The notes under the pieces are model-generated. The model ran no database searches, had not been told where the DNA came from, and saw only the letters and a program-made list of their open reading frames with translations. Source: Apostichopus japonicus (taxonomy: Eukaryota; Echinodermata; Holothuroidea; Aspidochirotida; Stichopodidae). Taken from it: a DNA stretch of 64,000 bases. The stretch spans positions 32,652,611 to 32,716,610 of the forward strand of contig NC_092576.1 of the NCBI RefSeq assembly GCF_037975245.1. Direction: 5' to 3'. Shown here in pieces: positions 10,702-21,957 of this stretch. The translations under genes were made by a program, and so were the position numbers. The number at the start of each line of letters is the position of its first letter. Within the stretch, counting starts at the first letter, position 1.

Positions 10702-11879
10702 ATACAATGAAACAAAAACAAAATGTCCGTAAATCATATAACTGAAATAGTAATTTTACTGTACACCCCAAGCTTAATTGCATGCGTAATGAATCTGGTA
10801 ATGACCAAATCATTACAAACAAACATGTTTTTATCATACCTACCCAAGAAAAACTATGAAAGAGAAAAGTAACAAACAACACTTAGGCAGATTTCAATAA
10901 TAACATATTGTTAACCCACACTGATTTAAACCCAGATAAGGATGAGATATTCTTTCATACTCTTCTTCAACATATCCATAAACCGCGGTACCTTTCAAGA
11001 ATTGTAAGGATAATTTTGTGTTGCGCAACTGCTTGCCCAACAACTTGAGCTCACATGTCAATGTAAAATTTACTATGTAAACTTCCTGTCTTAGCGAACT
11101 GATTGGTTTCATATCGCTAAAAGATGTCCAGTCTTTTGATCAAAGTTTGATGTACACTCATTATTTACCTACCGTGTAAACTTCCTGTTTATGTGAGCAG
11201 TTGGTTTCATGAGTGAGAATTGCGATGCTACAGTAGCTTACTCCATGACATAAGCCCACCATTGTGAAACATTCCTGTTTACATGAATAGCTTGATTTCA
11301 GACTACCATTAATTTAACGCTAGATTACTCTCCACAAGAGATAGTTTCGGCCACCAAATTTAATAGATATTATAATTTTTGAACACTAAACATCAGATCA
11401 TTCACAAGAAGCTGAACCAAAACAAGCATAGTACTGACTATATATAAAAAAAAAAATATGATAACTTAGCACAGCATCATAAAGTATGAGCATCAGGCCT
11501 ACACAAAAAAAAAAACTGGTACTTTCTTACCTCCAGGCATGGCTATATAAAGGTTTATATAGGTATAGCTATATGTACTAATATGGTCCCTCAATTTGTG
11601 AGGCTAATTTACCTAATTTCTTGCATAGCAGTTGGGTTCCTTTAAAAATCCCAAACACAGAAATGTACACATGATTGCTGGAATATTGGACAGACAGTTA
11701 GTAGATAACAGTATAACACCCTGTTGCCCAAATGAACCATTAAATCTTGATTGCATATATGCTGGCTGTGGCTGACCTTAGAAAAACCTAAGGTCTAGTT
11801 GCATACGCAGCAGTATGAAAACATGTGAATCAGTTAGGAATGATTCTAGTGGGGCGGTTTAGCCCAAATATTCAAAAGG
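10702..11879. other. Non-coding, with a degenerate triplication
   Basis: Three diverged copies of a word like CTTCCTGTTTATGTGAGCAGTTGGTTTCAT occur near 11085-11113, 11180-11210 and 11267-11299, spaced about 90 bp. Poly-A runs at 11449-11457 and 11501-11513 are not tied to a recognisable retroelement. The minus frame at 10894-11112 overlaps the first copy and looks non-coding. Confidence 0.4.
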
Positions 11880-12114
11880 ATTGTGCATTTTGTGATACAA
11901 GCACCAAATTTGGCACACATGTATATTAACATGTTGCAAACATATTCAGATATTGGGCCACTCGGAATTCTCTCGTTATGTCCGCCATACTGGATTTCAA
12001 AATGGCCGCCATTTGAATTCTACATTTGCGATTATCTCTGGGTCAAATGCTGCTATTGACTTCATTTTGGTGTCTAAATGTATGTTTCTTGGGGGGCAAG
12101 GAATCCAATGGTAC
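11880..12114 (+). repeat. Left copy of inverted repeat
   Basis: Aligns with the reverse complement of 18345-18578 over its length with small indels. It carries one GGATTTCAAAATGGCCGCCAT word; the right copy has an additional outer GGCGGCC block. Confidence 0.8.
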
Positions 12115-12301
12115 CAATTTCACAATCCAATTCTTAAGCAGGCTGAGGAGGCTGCAGCCTGGTAAGAGGCTGCAGCCCCGTCAGCCTACTTGGTATCTGA
12201 GGCTAGGTATATATCGGTAATGAAGATACGTGTACATAAACAGTGTCATGTTAACAAGTTCAGCACTGCCACAAGTATGTATGTATGTTGTGGACTCATC
12301 G

Positions 12302-15300
12302 TCATGTGCAGTCCCCTTCACACACACAGAGGGCTGTGCACTGAAGGGCAGCCTTCTTGCATTTGCAGCGCCTCACACACCCTTTCTGGCACTTGCAAGA
12401 AACCAGCTCAATGCAGCTGTGAGCTGCCTCAGGTAGCCTGGTCCAGTATGGTGTGTAGTGTCCTCCAGTCATTGACCAACCCCAGTTGGTTGGTGGAGGG
12501 AGCTCTGATGCTGGCAGCAGTATCTGACCCCACACATGTCCACCTTGATACACTGCCCTCTTGACATGTTCCTCTAAAGCTGCCTTCGTTGGAGGGATCA
12601 GCTGCACATCGTTCTTCCTTGCGAAGAGTTTCCTCCTGGCCGTGTCAATGTCTGTGCATTTGCTGGTTCGATCATACAACAGGATCACGAACCTCTCGAC
12701 GATGCTCATTGCATCGTTTGGTATGTCACGTGGTGCAAAGGACAGCAGCAGCAGCCCCTCAGTGAGTTCTGGCAGTACCGTCCAGACTGCCCAGGCAGTC
12801 TTCTTGCCATGTCTGGCAAAACTGGACACAGTGTCGCATCCAGTTAGAGCGTGGAACATTGGCAGTGCACGAGCCTTCTCTCGTCCCAGTCCAGCTGCTA
12901 TTTCGTGTGCTGCTAGGTATCGGAATCTTTGGCCTGTTCCAAATGCCAGCCATAGTTCGTCTTCTGGTTGCAACTCCTGTACCACGGACACTGCCAGCAC
13001 CACAACATCGGTGTCTACAGTCCGGATGACTATTGAATGGTGTCCATGCTTGGCTGCATGAGATGCATGCAGCAACATCCGACCGTCAGCCTCTTATGGT
13101 TACATGGGGCGAGTGAGGTCAGATCTGGTAGTAGTGGCTTGCTGAGCACTGCCTCTCCATCAGTAATGACGAGTTGCTTGTCCTCCTGGTCAAACCATTC
13201 CATGAGAGCTGCTGAGAGGAACCTGAACAATTCGGTCTTGTTGCTGTCCACTCGTAGGAAGTTCTGCCAGTTTCCTGGTATGGCTGCGTTGGCCACCACA
13301 CGTCTCCGCACGCCTTGTCCACGCTTTGCACGTGTACTACCTTTCAGTGAATCAGCAAGGTAAGTATCCCATACCAGATCCAAACGTGACACTGTTTACA
13401 GCTTCGTAGATATATATGGGATGAAGATCTGATGTGCATACTCTTCAAAGGTCTTTAATGCAGCCGGCTTCAGCATCTGGACGATGGCTGCTCCATCAAG
13501 CACTATACAGGTAGTGACAGGAGTCTCTGTCTTGGCGTTGGAGACTTCTTCCAAGCATGTGATGAGATCATTCTTGGTACCACTGAAGAGGTTTCCACCA
13601 GCAGACAGTGCAGGAGGACATGCCTGGTTCTCGTGACGAAAGAACTCCTCAAGGTTTCCATCCCTCGTCTGGCAGCTAATGTACAGGCTTGCGAAGAGCT
13701 CACGGTCATTCTTGACGGAGGCGTGCTGTTGCTGACCTTTGCTCTGGTTTCTTGGAGTGGAAGTGCTGAACACCTTCAGCTTGTTACGACGAATGGGGTC
13801 GTCCAATGCCTTGGTTCTGTCCAACAGACACTCTCTGGTGAAAGCCTCGAACTGCTCTTGGCCAATCCTCTTGGCATTCATCACGGTCTCCACGGCTGCA
13901 GGACCTGCGATGTCCTTTGTGTCCAGTGTGACTAGATCCTGACTGTTCTCCTCGAATGGGTTGCCCATCTCCTCTATGACACCGACGAGAGAGCGAACAT
14001 CTTTCACAAATGAGGCCTGTACACTTGGCGTCTGATCATGATGACGTGTGTCTGCTGTTTGCCGTCTCCAGTATTGGTTCCCGTCATGGAATTCTTCGAT
14101 CACCCTAGCAACTTCTGGTCTCGCAACCATCCAGCGACGAAGGGCACTAGGGTCGTCAGTGAGCCCAACTGCGCCACCGTCTCCTTTGATGCAGGCATTA
14201 TTCTGCTCATGTGCCTGGTCAATCGGGATTGAAGAGAACACCCTCTGTGTTTTCTGAACTGTGAAATGGCCTTCACTGAATTTCTTGGCTACGTCCGGGT
14301 GTTTGGTAGTGAGTTCGGCCATGTCCTTCAGGTGCACTGGTATCCACCTAGCATAGTGGGTATGATCTGGTGCGTGGAACCAGGTGACCAGCTATGTCAG
14401 AGCATCGAGGTACATCATCAACGATCCCTGCCTGAGAGAACGCACATACACTAGAACCAACATTTCTAGTTCCGGCACAGTTGCCGAATAGCGAAAATGG
14501 GGGATGTTGTCTCGTCTCTGGCGACACCAGTCTTCAAACGCAGGAAGGTCCTTTGCATCCCTGGTTTCTCCCAGACAGTAGTGGTTGTAGGCATGATGTT
14601 GCAGGATGTACAGTGCTGCTGCAGTCACTTGATGTGCTCTTCTTGTGCGCAAGACATGAGATGCTCGCAGGAATGAGTCTGCTGTCCATGCTGTCGCAAT
14701 CTCGGCTTGCACAAGTGCTTGCACCCAACCACTCCCTTGCAGCCAGTCCCCCAGTGTTTTCAGTGCCGCCATCTCTATGTGGAGACCACCAAACATCACC
14801 ACTATGCGGTCTTCACCATAACTCTCTTGCCACTTCCACTGTATCTGCTTGGCCAAAGCAAACAGTGGCTGATCCAAGGTGACCACTGGTGTCTGTCCAG
14901 GATTCAGGTGTTCTACAGCTTTCTTCACAACGTCCATTGAATGCCGGATCATGGCCACAGTGTGGGCACTTTCCAGGAAGAGTGGAAGCAGCGACGTGGG
15001 GCAGATGACTCTAGCATCTGTTGGCTGTCGGCTGGCATGAAATGCAGCCCAAGATGTGTTTTCATTGTCCACTGTACCAGTGTTTTCTTCCAGGACTTGT
15101 TTTGCATTGCCTAGCCATTGGCATTCTTCATCAGTCTGCTGTTTGAAGTCTCCTCTGGCCAATGACACAACTCCAGCAGCTGGGACAGGCGACTTCTTGA
15201 TGCTGCTAGTGACAGGGGGTACATCAGTATAATAGTGTGGCAAAGGGGTGACAGTCTTGGACCGTGCATCCCCAGATTCTCCAGCAACGACGATGCTCCG

Positions 15301-16935
15301 ATTTATTCCTTCACCAGTGTAAGAAGGATGCTGTATGAGGGAGATAGCGGTACCATGGAAGGAGTCTTTTGATGTTGTTGCACTAGGGTTGTGATCTATG
15401 TTGTCTACAGCGGCAGTTGTGAACACTTCGCCACGCATTTTCGAAGGGCAGACCACTTGTTCTCTGTGAAACTGTTGGCAGACATTGTTGCCCATCTGTG
15501 CTGAGAGCTGGAGCACTCTATCATAAGAGATGCTCAGGCCAAGGTGTGACAGTCTGTCGACCAATTCCTTCTTGCGTGTATGAGCATGCAACATCATCCT
15601 GATGTATGTTGGAAGTGGGGTCTCCTGTGCAACACTGTGCCTGACACAGGTGGATGATGTGGTGTCATGTGTTCGCTTGTGTTTTACGCTGTTGAACTTC
15701 AATATCTGGGCTGCGGTAATTGCTGCAGGGTTAGTGTCTGCCATCTGGTCCTTGATGCTGGGTCCCTCTAGAATCATGCTGACTAGGGCAAGCAGCAACG
15801 GTGGCACATCTTGACATCCTCCAGGGAATCCTGTGAAGGGCTTGGCTTCTGCAAACATGTGACGGCGAACAATGTGTGGAGCACAGGCAAGATGGACTGC
15901 ATCACTATCACTGTCCAGCTCGCAGGCTTTGTCAAGAGCAGCACCGAGATCTTCTTCAAATGCCATCAGGATGTCTCTCCCCTTGCTGTGTGCCCGCATG
16001 TCAGGAAACTGAGATAGCAGTCTCTGTTTCAGTCGTGTGGAGTGGACTCTCGTGTCGAACTGCACTCCAAGCTGTTCCATTCTGGACTGATAGAGGTGGA
16101 CAAGATCGGCCAATCTGAATACTGTTGCCGTCTCCTCATCTTGTCTGGTTTCTTCAATGTAGAGGGCGAGTTCAGCGAAGACAACTGCCGACATTGCTCG
16201 CTCTTGGTCTGAGTCCTGTGGTCCTGTTGACTGGACCTTTCTTGTACGGTTATAAAGTCTTATCAAGCACTGTGGGTGATACTGGGCGTCCAATGCTACC
16301 ATGTCCCAACCACTGAGACGGCCAAGCAGTTCTGTATCACCAAGAAGGGTTGCACAGGCACGTACCCGTCTGTCCATTTGGAATGTTGCAGCTTTTCGAA
16401 GACTGTTAGCCCCAGCAGGTTGTCCACAGAAGAAACAAGTTTCTGGGACCTTCTCTGTACTCGATGAACGTGAATGTGCCCTGGTGCGTTTGCTTACCGA
16501 TTGTTCCTCATCGCTCTGACCTTCTTTCTTGAGTGCTCTCTTTTGTGCCCTCTGTAGTTTGGTGTTGTTGTACTGGAGCCTGCACGTCTGGTGATATTGT
16601 GCACCGTGTGCAACCATCGCAGCTTCAACACCATGACCATCATCGAGTCTTTCCAAGTGAAATGATCCTGGAAGCTCTCCAAGTTCACTGAATTTGATCA
16701 AGTTCTCTGCGAGTGAACTGTACCCACTACCAATGTCTTTTCTCTTTGATTGGCCATGTTTGGTCAGTGTCTCCGTCTTGTCCTCCTGACATATGAGGCA
16801 TAACCTCCAGTCAGTTGTGGTGAGGTGTGGTGATGTTGATGGTGAAGTTCGCTCAGAAGGAGCTAGTCTGAACCACTTGACATGGTGGAATGTCTTCAGA
16901 ACAGCAACCAGCACCGTGAGTCTACAGGCATGCAT
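12302..16935 (-). pseudogene. Giant intronless ORF: Zn modules, DDE-like, FEN-like nuclease, CXC
   Basis: One frame of about 1,540 codons, broken by TAG at 14392-14394, TAA at 13396-13398 and a one-base frameshift near 13090-13100. The translation continues smoothly across both stops in the same frame. Domains in order: zinc-like module 1 (C46, C49, H115, C118); module 2 (C167, C170, H220, C223); a long helical middle; a segment with D688, the GGLH motif (H719) and, past the first stop, an AHEQNN motif (Glu about residue 910), which resembles a DDE/RNase H-type core; a FEN/XPG-like core with the acidic HEEAD-type site (at the frameshift), D-x-D in the residues VDTDV and GCD in HALTGCDTVSSF; and a terminal cluster of ten cysteines like the Tesmin/TSO1 CXC motif. 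Lack of introns and flanking inverted repeats argue for a mobile gene. I recall similar large uncharacterised proteins from marine invertebrates but know no assigned function. Domain assignments are by eye. Confidence 0.8.
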
Positions 16936-17222
16936 GCATCACGATGAACCTGGAATGACACAAAGTAACATTTCTGTTATCATCACTGCCACTACAGCTA
17001 CCACTACAAATACTATAACTCTATTTATCATAAGCTTCTCTAATTTTAGCTTAATTAATGTACAGAAAGGAGTACTAACTGGTACTGCACTACCAATACT
17101 ATATACAGTGACAGTGACACACACTAATTTAAACATCGGTTGAACATTGACCTATGACTATTTTGTTCGGAAGTAGTTCCTTTTTCTAAAAATCAAAAAA
17201 AAAATCGATTCGACAAACTATC

Positions 17223-17240
17223 ATTTGCATATATGCAAAT
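17223..17240. promoter_or_regulatory. Double octamer palindrome
   Basis: ATTTGCATATATGCAAAT is a perfect 18-bp palindrome made of two facing octamer words (ATTTGCAT), the classical POU-factor site. It lies about 290 bp upstream of the first codon of the large minus-strand pseudogene. A promoter role is inference. Confidence 0.35.
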
Positions 17241-17417
17241 TAGCCGGAACCCCCGCGTTGCGGCTGTGCGGCCCCCTCCACGTAACGACCCGCACCACCA
17301 AACGCCGTTTTGCTTGACATTTCCCCGGAACAAGTTATTCTTCCTCCTTTCATTTCTTATTCCATCCAAAACCACCAAAAACTCATTATTTTATGCCTAA
17401 AACTAACTCAGTCTCAT

Positions 17418-17446
17418 TGACTCAGTCTCATTGACTCATTGACTCA
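17418..17446. promoter_or_regulatory. Three TGACTCA (AP-1-type) sites
   Basis: Three exact TGACTCA words at 17418-17424, 17432-17438 and 17440-17446 sit within 29 bp, about 0.5 kb upstream of the large minus-strand pseudogene. They arise from a short local repeat (CATTGACTCAGTCT). TGACTCA is the AP-1/TRE consensus; function here is not shown. Confidence 0.35.
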
Positions 17447-17449
17447 GTA

Positions 17450-18344
17450 ATTTTTGGTTTTCGCACAACCAGTCCCTACACTATATGTACAGTGTATGCA
17501 CTAACATTGGTGACTCATGCTGGCCTAATGACAGGGTTCCTAAAATTACGCCTAAATTTATTTATTTCAATATTTTATTCTTACCAAAGCTTATGTTTTA
17601 TTCCAAAGGTGTTTAACATGAAAATTTCATCTGTTTTGGGGGTCTTCTCTGTAATAATCCTCACTGGCCAACTCGACTGCTTGAATGTGAACAACTCATT
17701 CAGGGGTCCAAAACTTGACTGAAGTTACCAGAACTTTCCAGCACCCTACAGCTTGTTATTGTTTCAGAGTTGTAAGCGGGAAGTTCTCAGCTGCTACTGA
17801 AGCCATTGGGGGCCTGTGTAGGACATTGCTACTGGCAGCTATGAATTAATTTCTGTGGGTAGAAAATTATGAGTTTTTGGCCAGATTTTGGCCAGACTAA
17901 GTTAGGAATGAGCCTAATGCCATGCATACGGCTTAGAAGACATATTTAGCTAAATAAAAACACCAAACTTGGTGGGGTGGGAGTTTGGGGCTTGATGCTG
18001 GATTTTTTTGAACGCGTAGGCGGTGTTCGGCATTTTTTAGCATTTTTTTAATGTAAGCAGAAATTGGGGGGGAAATTTTGACAAATTTTTCCTGCACTAA
18101 CCCCCCCCCCTAAAAAAAAACATCAAATGAAAGCTTATTCTGTCTTCTTTCAAACAAGCTATTTTCCAGGTCTGGGGGGTGTTCGGTGTAGGATTTTGGA
18201 TTTTTTGAAAATCACCGGAAACCGGAACGCAAATCTTGCGCGCTTAACAGGTAAAGGGAGATCAAGAAGCGGCCATGTAATGTAAAGCAGCCATTTTGAA
18301 ATCCAATATGGCGGCCCATTGGTAAAAATACACAATGCAGTTTG
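17450..18344. other. Non-coding flank of the large pseudogene
   Basis: No gene seen. It has C and A homopolymers near 18101-18120 and repeated phrases such as GGGGGTGTTCGG, which may belong to the same element as the inverted repeat. The outer GGCGGCC block of the right inverted repeat begins around 18290. Confidence 0.4.
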
Positions 18345-18578
18345 TTACCATTGGATTCCTTGCCCCCAAAAACATACAGTTAGACACCAAAATGAAGTAA
18401 ATAGCAGCATTAGACCCAGGGATAATCGCAAATGTAGATTTCAAATGGCGGCCATTTTTGAAATCCAATATGGCGGACATAAAGAGAGAATTCCCGGTGG
18501 CCCAATATCTAAAAATGCTCGCAATATGTTAATGTTCATGTGTGCAAAATTTGGTGCTTGTATCACAAAATGCACAAT
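18345..18578 (-). repeat. Right copy of inverted repeat
   Basis: Reverse complement aligns with 11880-12114, from TGCACAAT at its outer edge to CCATTGGATTCCTTG at its inner edge. Confidence 0.8.
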
Positions 18579-18579
18579 A

Positions 18580-19860
18580 GGTTTGCTATGCTGCTACACT
18601 ATCCTAAATTATTTATGTAGATGCATTATTTTTATAGAAAAAATTGCAGGTCCATGTGGTTGTACTTGTACAGCACAGTAGGCCTTCCTCACTGGTGTAT
18701 ATTACAAAATTGGGGAATACAGTTACTATGAACACTAAATTCAAATACTTATTACTAATACTATAGGCCTTAGTCCTATGCTATATGCCTAGTTAATTAT
18801 GACTGGGCATAGGTGAGGCTTTTCTTTCAAATGCTCATTCACAAGAATTATTCTTCAAACAAGGACAGCTGATAACAATTTAGAACCTGGAGGGGGTGGG
18901 GATGAACAGATCACCTAGGCCTAGTGGTAAGAATATATATTTCCATCAATTTGTTGAGGCAAAAACAGTTTACTTTTTGGTGATGAGAAGGCCCAGCTTT
19001 CCATGGCATAAATATGAGGAGTGAAACTAAAGACCCCCAGTCCCTGTCAGTTTTCTTTAGGAAGGATATTTTAGTTTTTAACTGTATACAGTACAACGAC
19101 TAGTCGTAAGAATGATTTCCAACGACGCATGGGCAGTTGCTATTTTTATGATTAGGAGTACTAATTTTACGACGAGGAGTAACAATAACTTCCGGTTAGG
19201 GTTAGGATTGAGGTTTAGGGTTATGTTTAGGGTTAGCGTTACCCCTACTACATGCGCAGTTGCTTTATTTACTTTAATTACTTTACTGCGCTTGAATTTG
19301 CCTTTGTCGTAAGAATAGTTTATAAATAATTGTTATGACTAGTCGTAAGAATAGCCACGGCCTATACAGTATCCTCATGAAAAGCATTCACAAACAGTGA
19401 TGAAGATGACTCAGTAATACAACTTACTGCTATTTTGTCCTAGGATAAGTATGATAAGGTTAGCATACGCTAGGTCTATTGGAAAAATAATGAATGATAG
19501 GCCTAGTTACAAAGCCTAGGCTCATCAAATCATGTATGTTACAAATACAATAGCATAGTCACTGCGAAGTTCGAACACCTAAGCCTTAAAATACCCCAAA
19601 AACTATCTTCATTTTATTGACAGATATGTACGTACATACTTGCGCACGGGTCATTTTGGAGAGGAAATAACTGTAGTTTCCTAGTAGTTATATTGGCTTT
19701 TGCTTGTATAGGTTATCATGGTGAAATCGTGTATTTCTTAGGGGTGTCCGAACTTTGCAGTTTTCTGTACTTCGCAATACTGACAGTTACCTAGGACAAT
19801 ACCCTGTAGTACTACTATACTAGCATTACCCTATACAGTTTTAGCCTAGCTTAGCAAATC
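18580..19860. other. Non-coding; short telomere-like motif
   Basis: No gene supported. At 19193-19240 there are degenerate TTAGGG words (GGTTAGGGTTAGGATTGAGG and onward). On each side lie the words ACTAGTCGTAAGAAT (19098 and 19342), so a small ~260-bp dispersed repeat probably carries the telomere-like words. Confidence 0.45.
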
Positions 19861-19865
19861 ATTAC

Positions 19866-20053
19866 CTTTTTGTGTGATCCTGAAGCAAATGTTCTGCGAA
19901 ATCTGCGTTGCTAACAGAAGTCAAATCGTGGACATGTTTGTAGAGTTCTTTCTCCATTTGCCAGTTTACGTAGGAACGTAGAAGATAGATCTTCGTGGCA
20001 TCTCTTCGTCGCTGTTGTTCCTTAATTTGCACTGCTATTTTTGTCAGATCCAT
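19866..20053 (-). CDS. Possible first coding exon, unknown gene
   Basis: From ATG at 20053 the frame gives MDLTKIAVQIKEQQRRRDAT and continues, charged and helical, for about 62 residues, ending in DHTK just before AAAAG|GTAATG, a good splice donor. An upstream frame on the same strand (20090-20232) is Arg/Lys rich and lies in another frame. A more GC-rich stretch follows at 20330-20480. I do not recognise the family and no downstream exon was found in the window. Confidence 0.3.
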
Positions 20054-20757
20054 GCAACAATGGCCTTCAGCCACTTGAACCTACGCTTGTTCCAGGAAAA
20101 GGTCGTTTTCTTTCGCCGGATTCTCCTTGCCCTGATCCCTTTTCCATGATTGTCACGATACTCTAGTCTAATCGAATGTATTTGTACGAAAATCGTACAG
20201 TATTCTTTACTTAAAAGGCACATAAACAACAAACTATCGCGTACGTAAATCCTTTGCGGTAAACAGTACAGTAATCTGAAATGCTGTGTTATAACATTAT
20301 GTGTGCATGGGTACGGGCTTGTTACGCATACGCTTGCCTGTGCTATTCACTGATCTAAATTTGCCACCGAGGTCACGTGAGTTTTCGGGGTCCCAGTAAA
20401 CCTCGCTGAAACCTCGATAATGCCAGCGCCCTCAAAAAAAAGTCTACGAGCGATATCGCCTTTAAGTTGTTCAGCGGCCATGTTCGGATATTCAAAACAT
20501 CACCGAGCATATGACAACGACACGTCCATATATTACTATGTGTATGTACTAGGGCATTACTTACATGTATGTCACTGTGGGAACCAACCTGTAAAAAGCT
20601 GAGGAATATGAAGATTTTAACTGAAATTGTAGAGAACCGCTAAATAAATTTCTGTTGCAGCAAAGATGTAACTGTGCATATGAACTATAAATAGTTGTCT
20701 GTCGCATTTACTAAAAAAAAAAAAAAATGAATACATGTACAAAAATAATGACCTGTA

Positions 20758-21803
20758 CATGGGTTCTAGGACAAAATCCCCCGGCCAAAATCCCCCCAAA
20801 CCAAAAACCCACCGGACAAGATCCCCCCCCCAACAATATCCCCCTGACACGTACAAAGCCTGCCTGCAGCAACCAGGGATAGCCCAGGTGTGAGAGTCAA
20901 TGCATGGGTCATTGCACTGGTTAGGGTACCGGTCAGGGGACTGGTCAGGATACCAGTGAGGGTACTGGCGAGCGTAACTGTGAGGGATCCTGTTAGGGTA
21001 CCTGTGAGGGTACCGGTGAAGGTACTGTTCATGTGACTGGTCAAGGTACTTGTCAAAGAACTGGTCATTGTACCAGTACTAGTAAGGGTACGTGTCAGGG
21101 TGCCTTTCAGGATACCAGTTGGGATACCCGTTGGGGTACTGGTCGAGGTATACGTTGAGGTACCGGCCGGGGTGCAGGCCGGGGTACGTGCCTGGGTACT
21201 GGTCAGGGAGCCATTGAGAGTACCAGTGGGGGTACCGGTGGGGGAACCGGTGGGTGTAACTGTCACGGTTTCTGTCAGGCTAATTATTAGGGTACCGGTT
21301 GGGGTATGGTCGGGGTACAGGCCGGGTTACGGGCCGGAGTACTGGTCAGGGAGCCATTGAGAGTACCAGTGGGGGTACCACTGAGAGTACCAGTGGGCCG
21401 GGTACCGGTGGGGGGTACCGGTGGGTGTAACTGTCAGGGTATCTATCAGGCTAATTATTAGGGTACAGGTTGGGGTATGGTCGGGGTTCTGGTCGGAGTA
21501 CTGGTCCGGGAACCACTGAGAGTACCACTGAGAGTACCAGTGGGGGTACCGGTGGGGAACTGGTGAAGGTACCGGATGACGGTATCAGATGACGGTACCG
21601 GATGACGGGACCGGGGATGCCGGGGGGACCGGGGGGCCAGGATGACGCATTTTTGTAAAGAATTGATGGGATTTTTTTTATAGCTTAGGGGGGATTTTGT
21701 CCTGGGGGGATTTTGGCTTGGGGGGATTTTGTCCAGGGGGATTTTGGCTTGGGTTTTTTTTACGGGGAGTTTTTTCCGGGGGGGATTTTGTCCTGTCACC
21801 CTG
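20758..21803. mobile_element. Inverted-end element carrying a minisatellite
   Basis: The left edge has AGGACAAAATCCCCC and the right edge its reverse complement. Further ACAAAATCCCCC or GGCCAAAATCCCCCC words are repeated just inside both ends (20768-20850 and 21685-21794). If the ends are extended to CATGGG... and ...ACCCTG, a TA dinucleotide flanks both sides, compatible with a TA target duplication. No transposase is present; the interior is mainly a 12-bp minisatellite. Confidence 0.55.
20890..21610. repeat. 12-bp GT-rich minisatellite
   Basis: Tandem degenerate copies of a 12-bp unit like GGTACCGGTCAG over about 700 bp. Because 12 is a multiple of three, all frames stay open for long stretches: Val-Pro-Val-Gly on plus and Thr-Gly-Thr-Leu on minus. 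These frames are artefacts of the repeat. Confidence 0.9.
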
Positions 21804-21957
21804 TAGATGATTGTGTTAATTCCATATCCCCAAACTGGACACAAGGTTTCCTGAAAGGAATTCTACATGTGGACACTGCCTTAAGACCCCGGCCTCATGA
21901 AAAAACCCTATGCGACAAGTTTTTCCTGAGAACACATGGAATTTTCCCTTCGTAATT

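Larger units (their letters stand above)
11880..18578 (-). mobile_element. Candidate large transposon around a nuclease-like pseudogene
   Basis: Inverted copies of a ~235-bp sequence (11880-12114 and 18345-18578) face each other on either side of a single long intronless reading frame (12302-16935, minus). Both copies start with ATTGTGCATTTTGTGATACA and include the same phrases: GGATTTCAAAATGG-like words, GCGATTATCTCTGGGTC-like words and CAAGGAATCCAATGGTA. Identity is around 85 percent by eye. I found no target duplication, and sequence beyond the repeats differs on the two sides, so the true ends are not fixed. The alternative is two independent insertions of a dispersed repeat that happen to face each other. 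Confidence 0.45.

Noticed and set aside
12561-13061. 166-codon plus ORF, and other plus ORFs between 12.2 and 16.5 kb
   Set aside because: They are shadows of the minus-strand pseudogene, which carries all recognisable motifs.
13030-13392. Separate 120-codon gene between the two larger minus ORFs
   Set aside because: It is continuous in frame with the preceding ORF across a single TAA and in register with the next after one base shift, so it is part of one broken gene.
20766-21266. 166-codon Thr/Gly-rich minus ORF and the Val/Pro/Gly plus ORF
   Set aside because: Both are translations of a 12-bp minisatellite in opposite directions.
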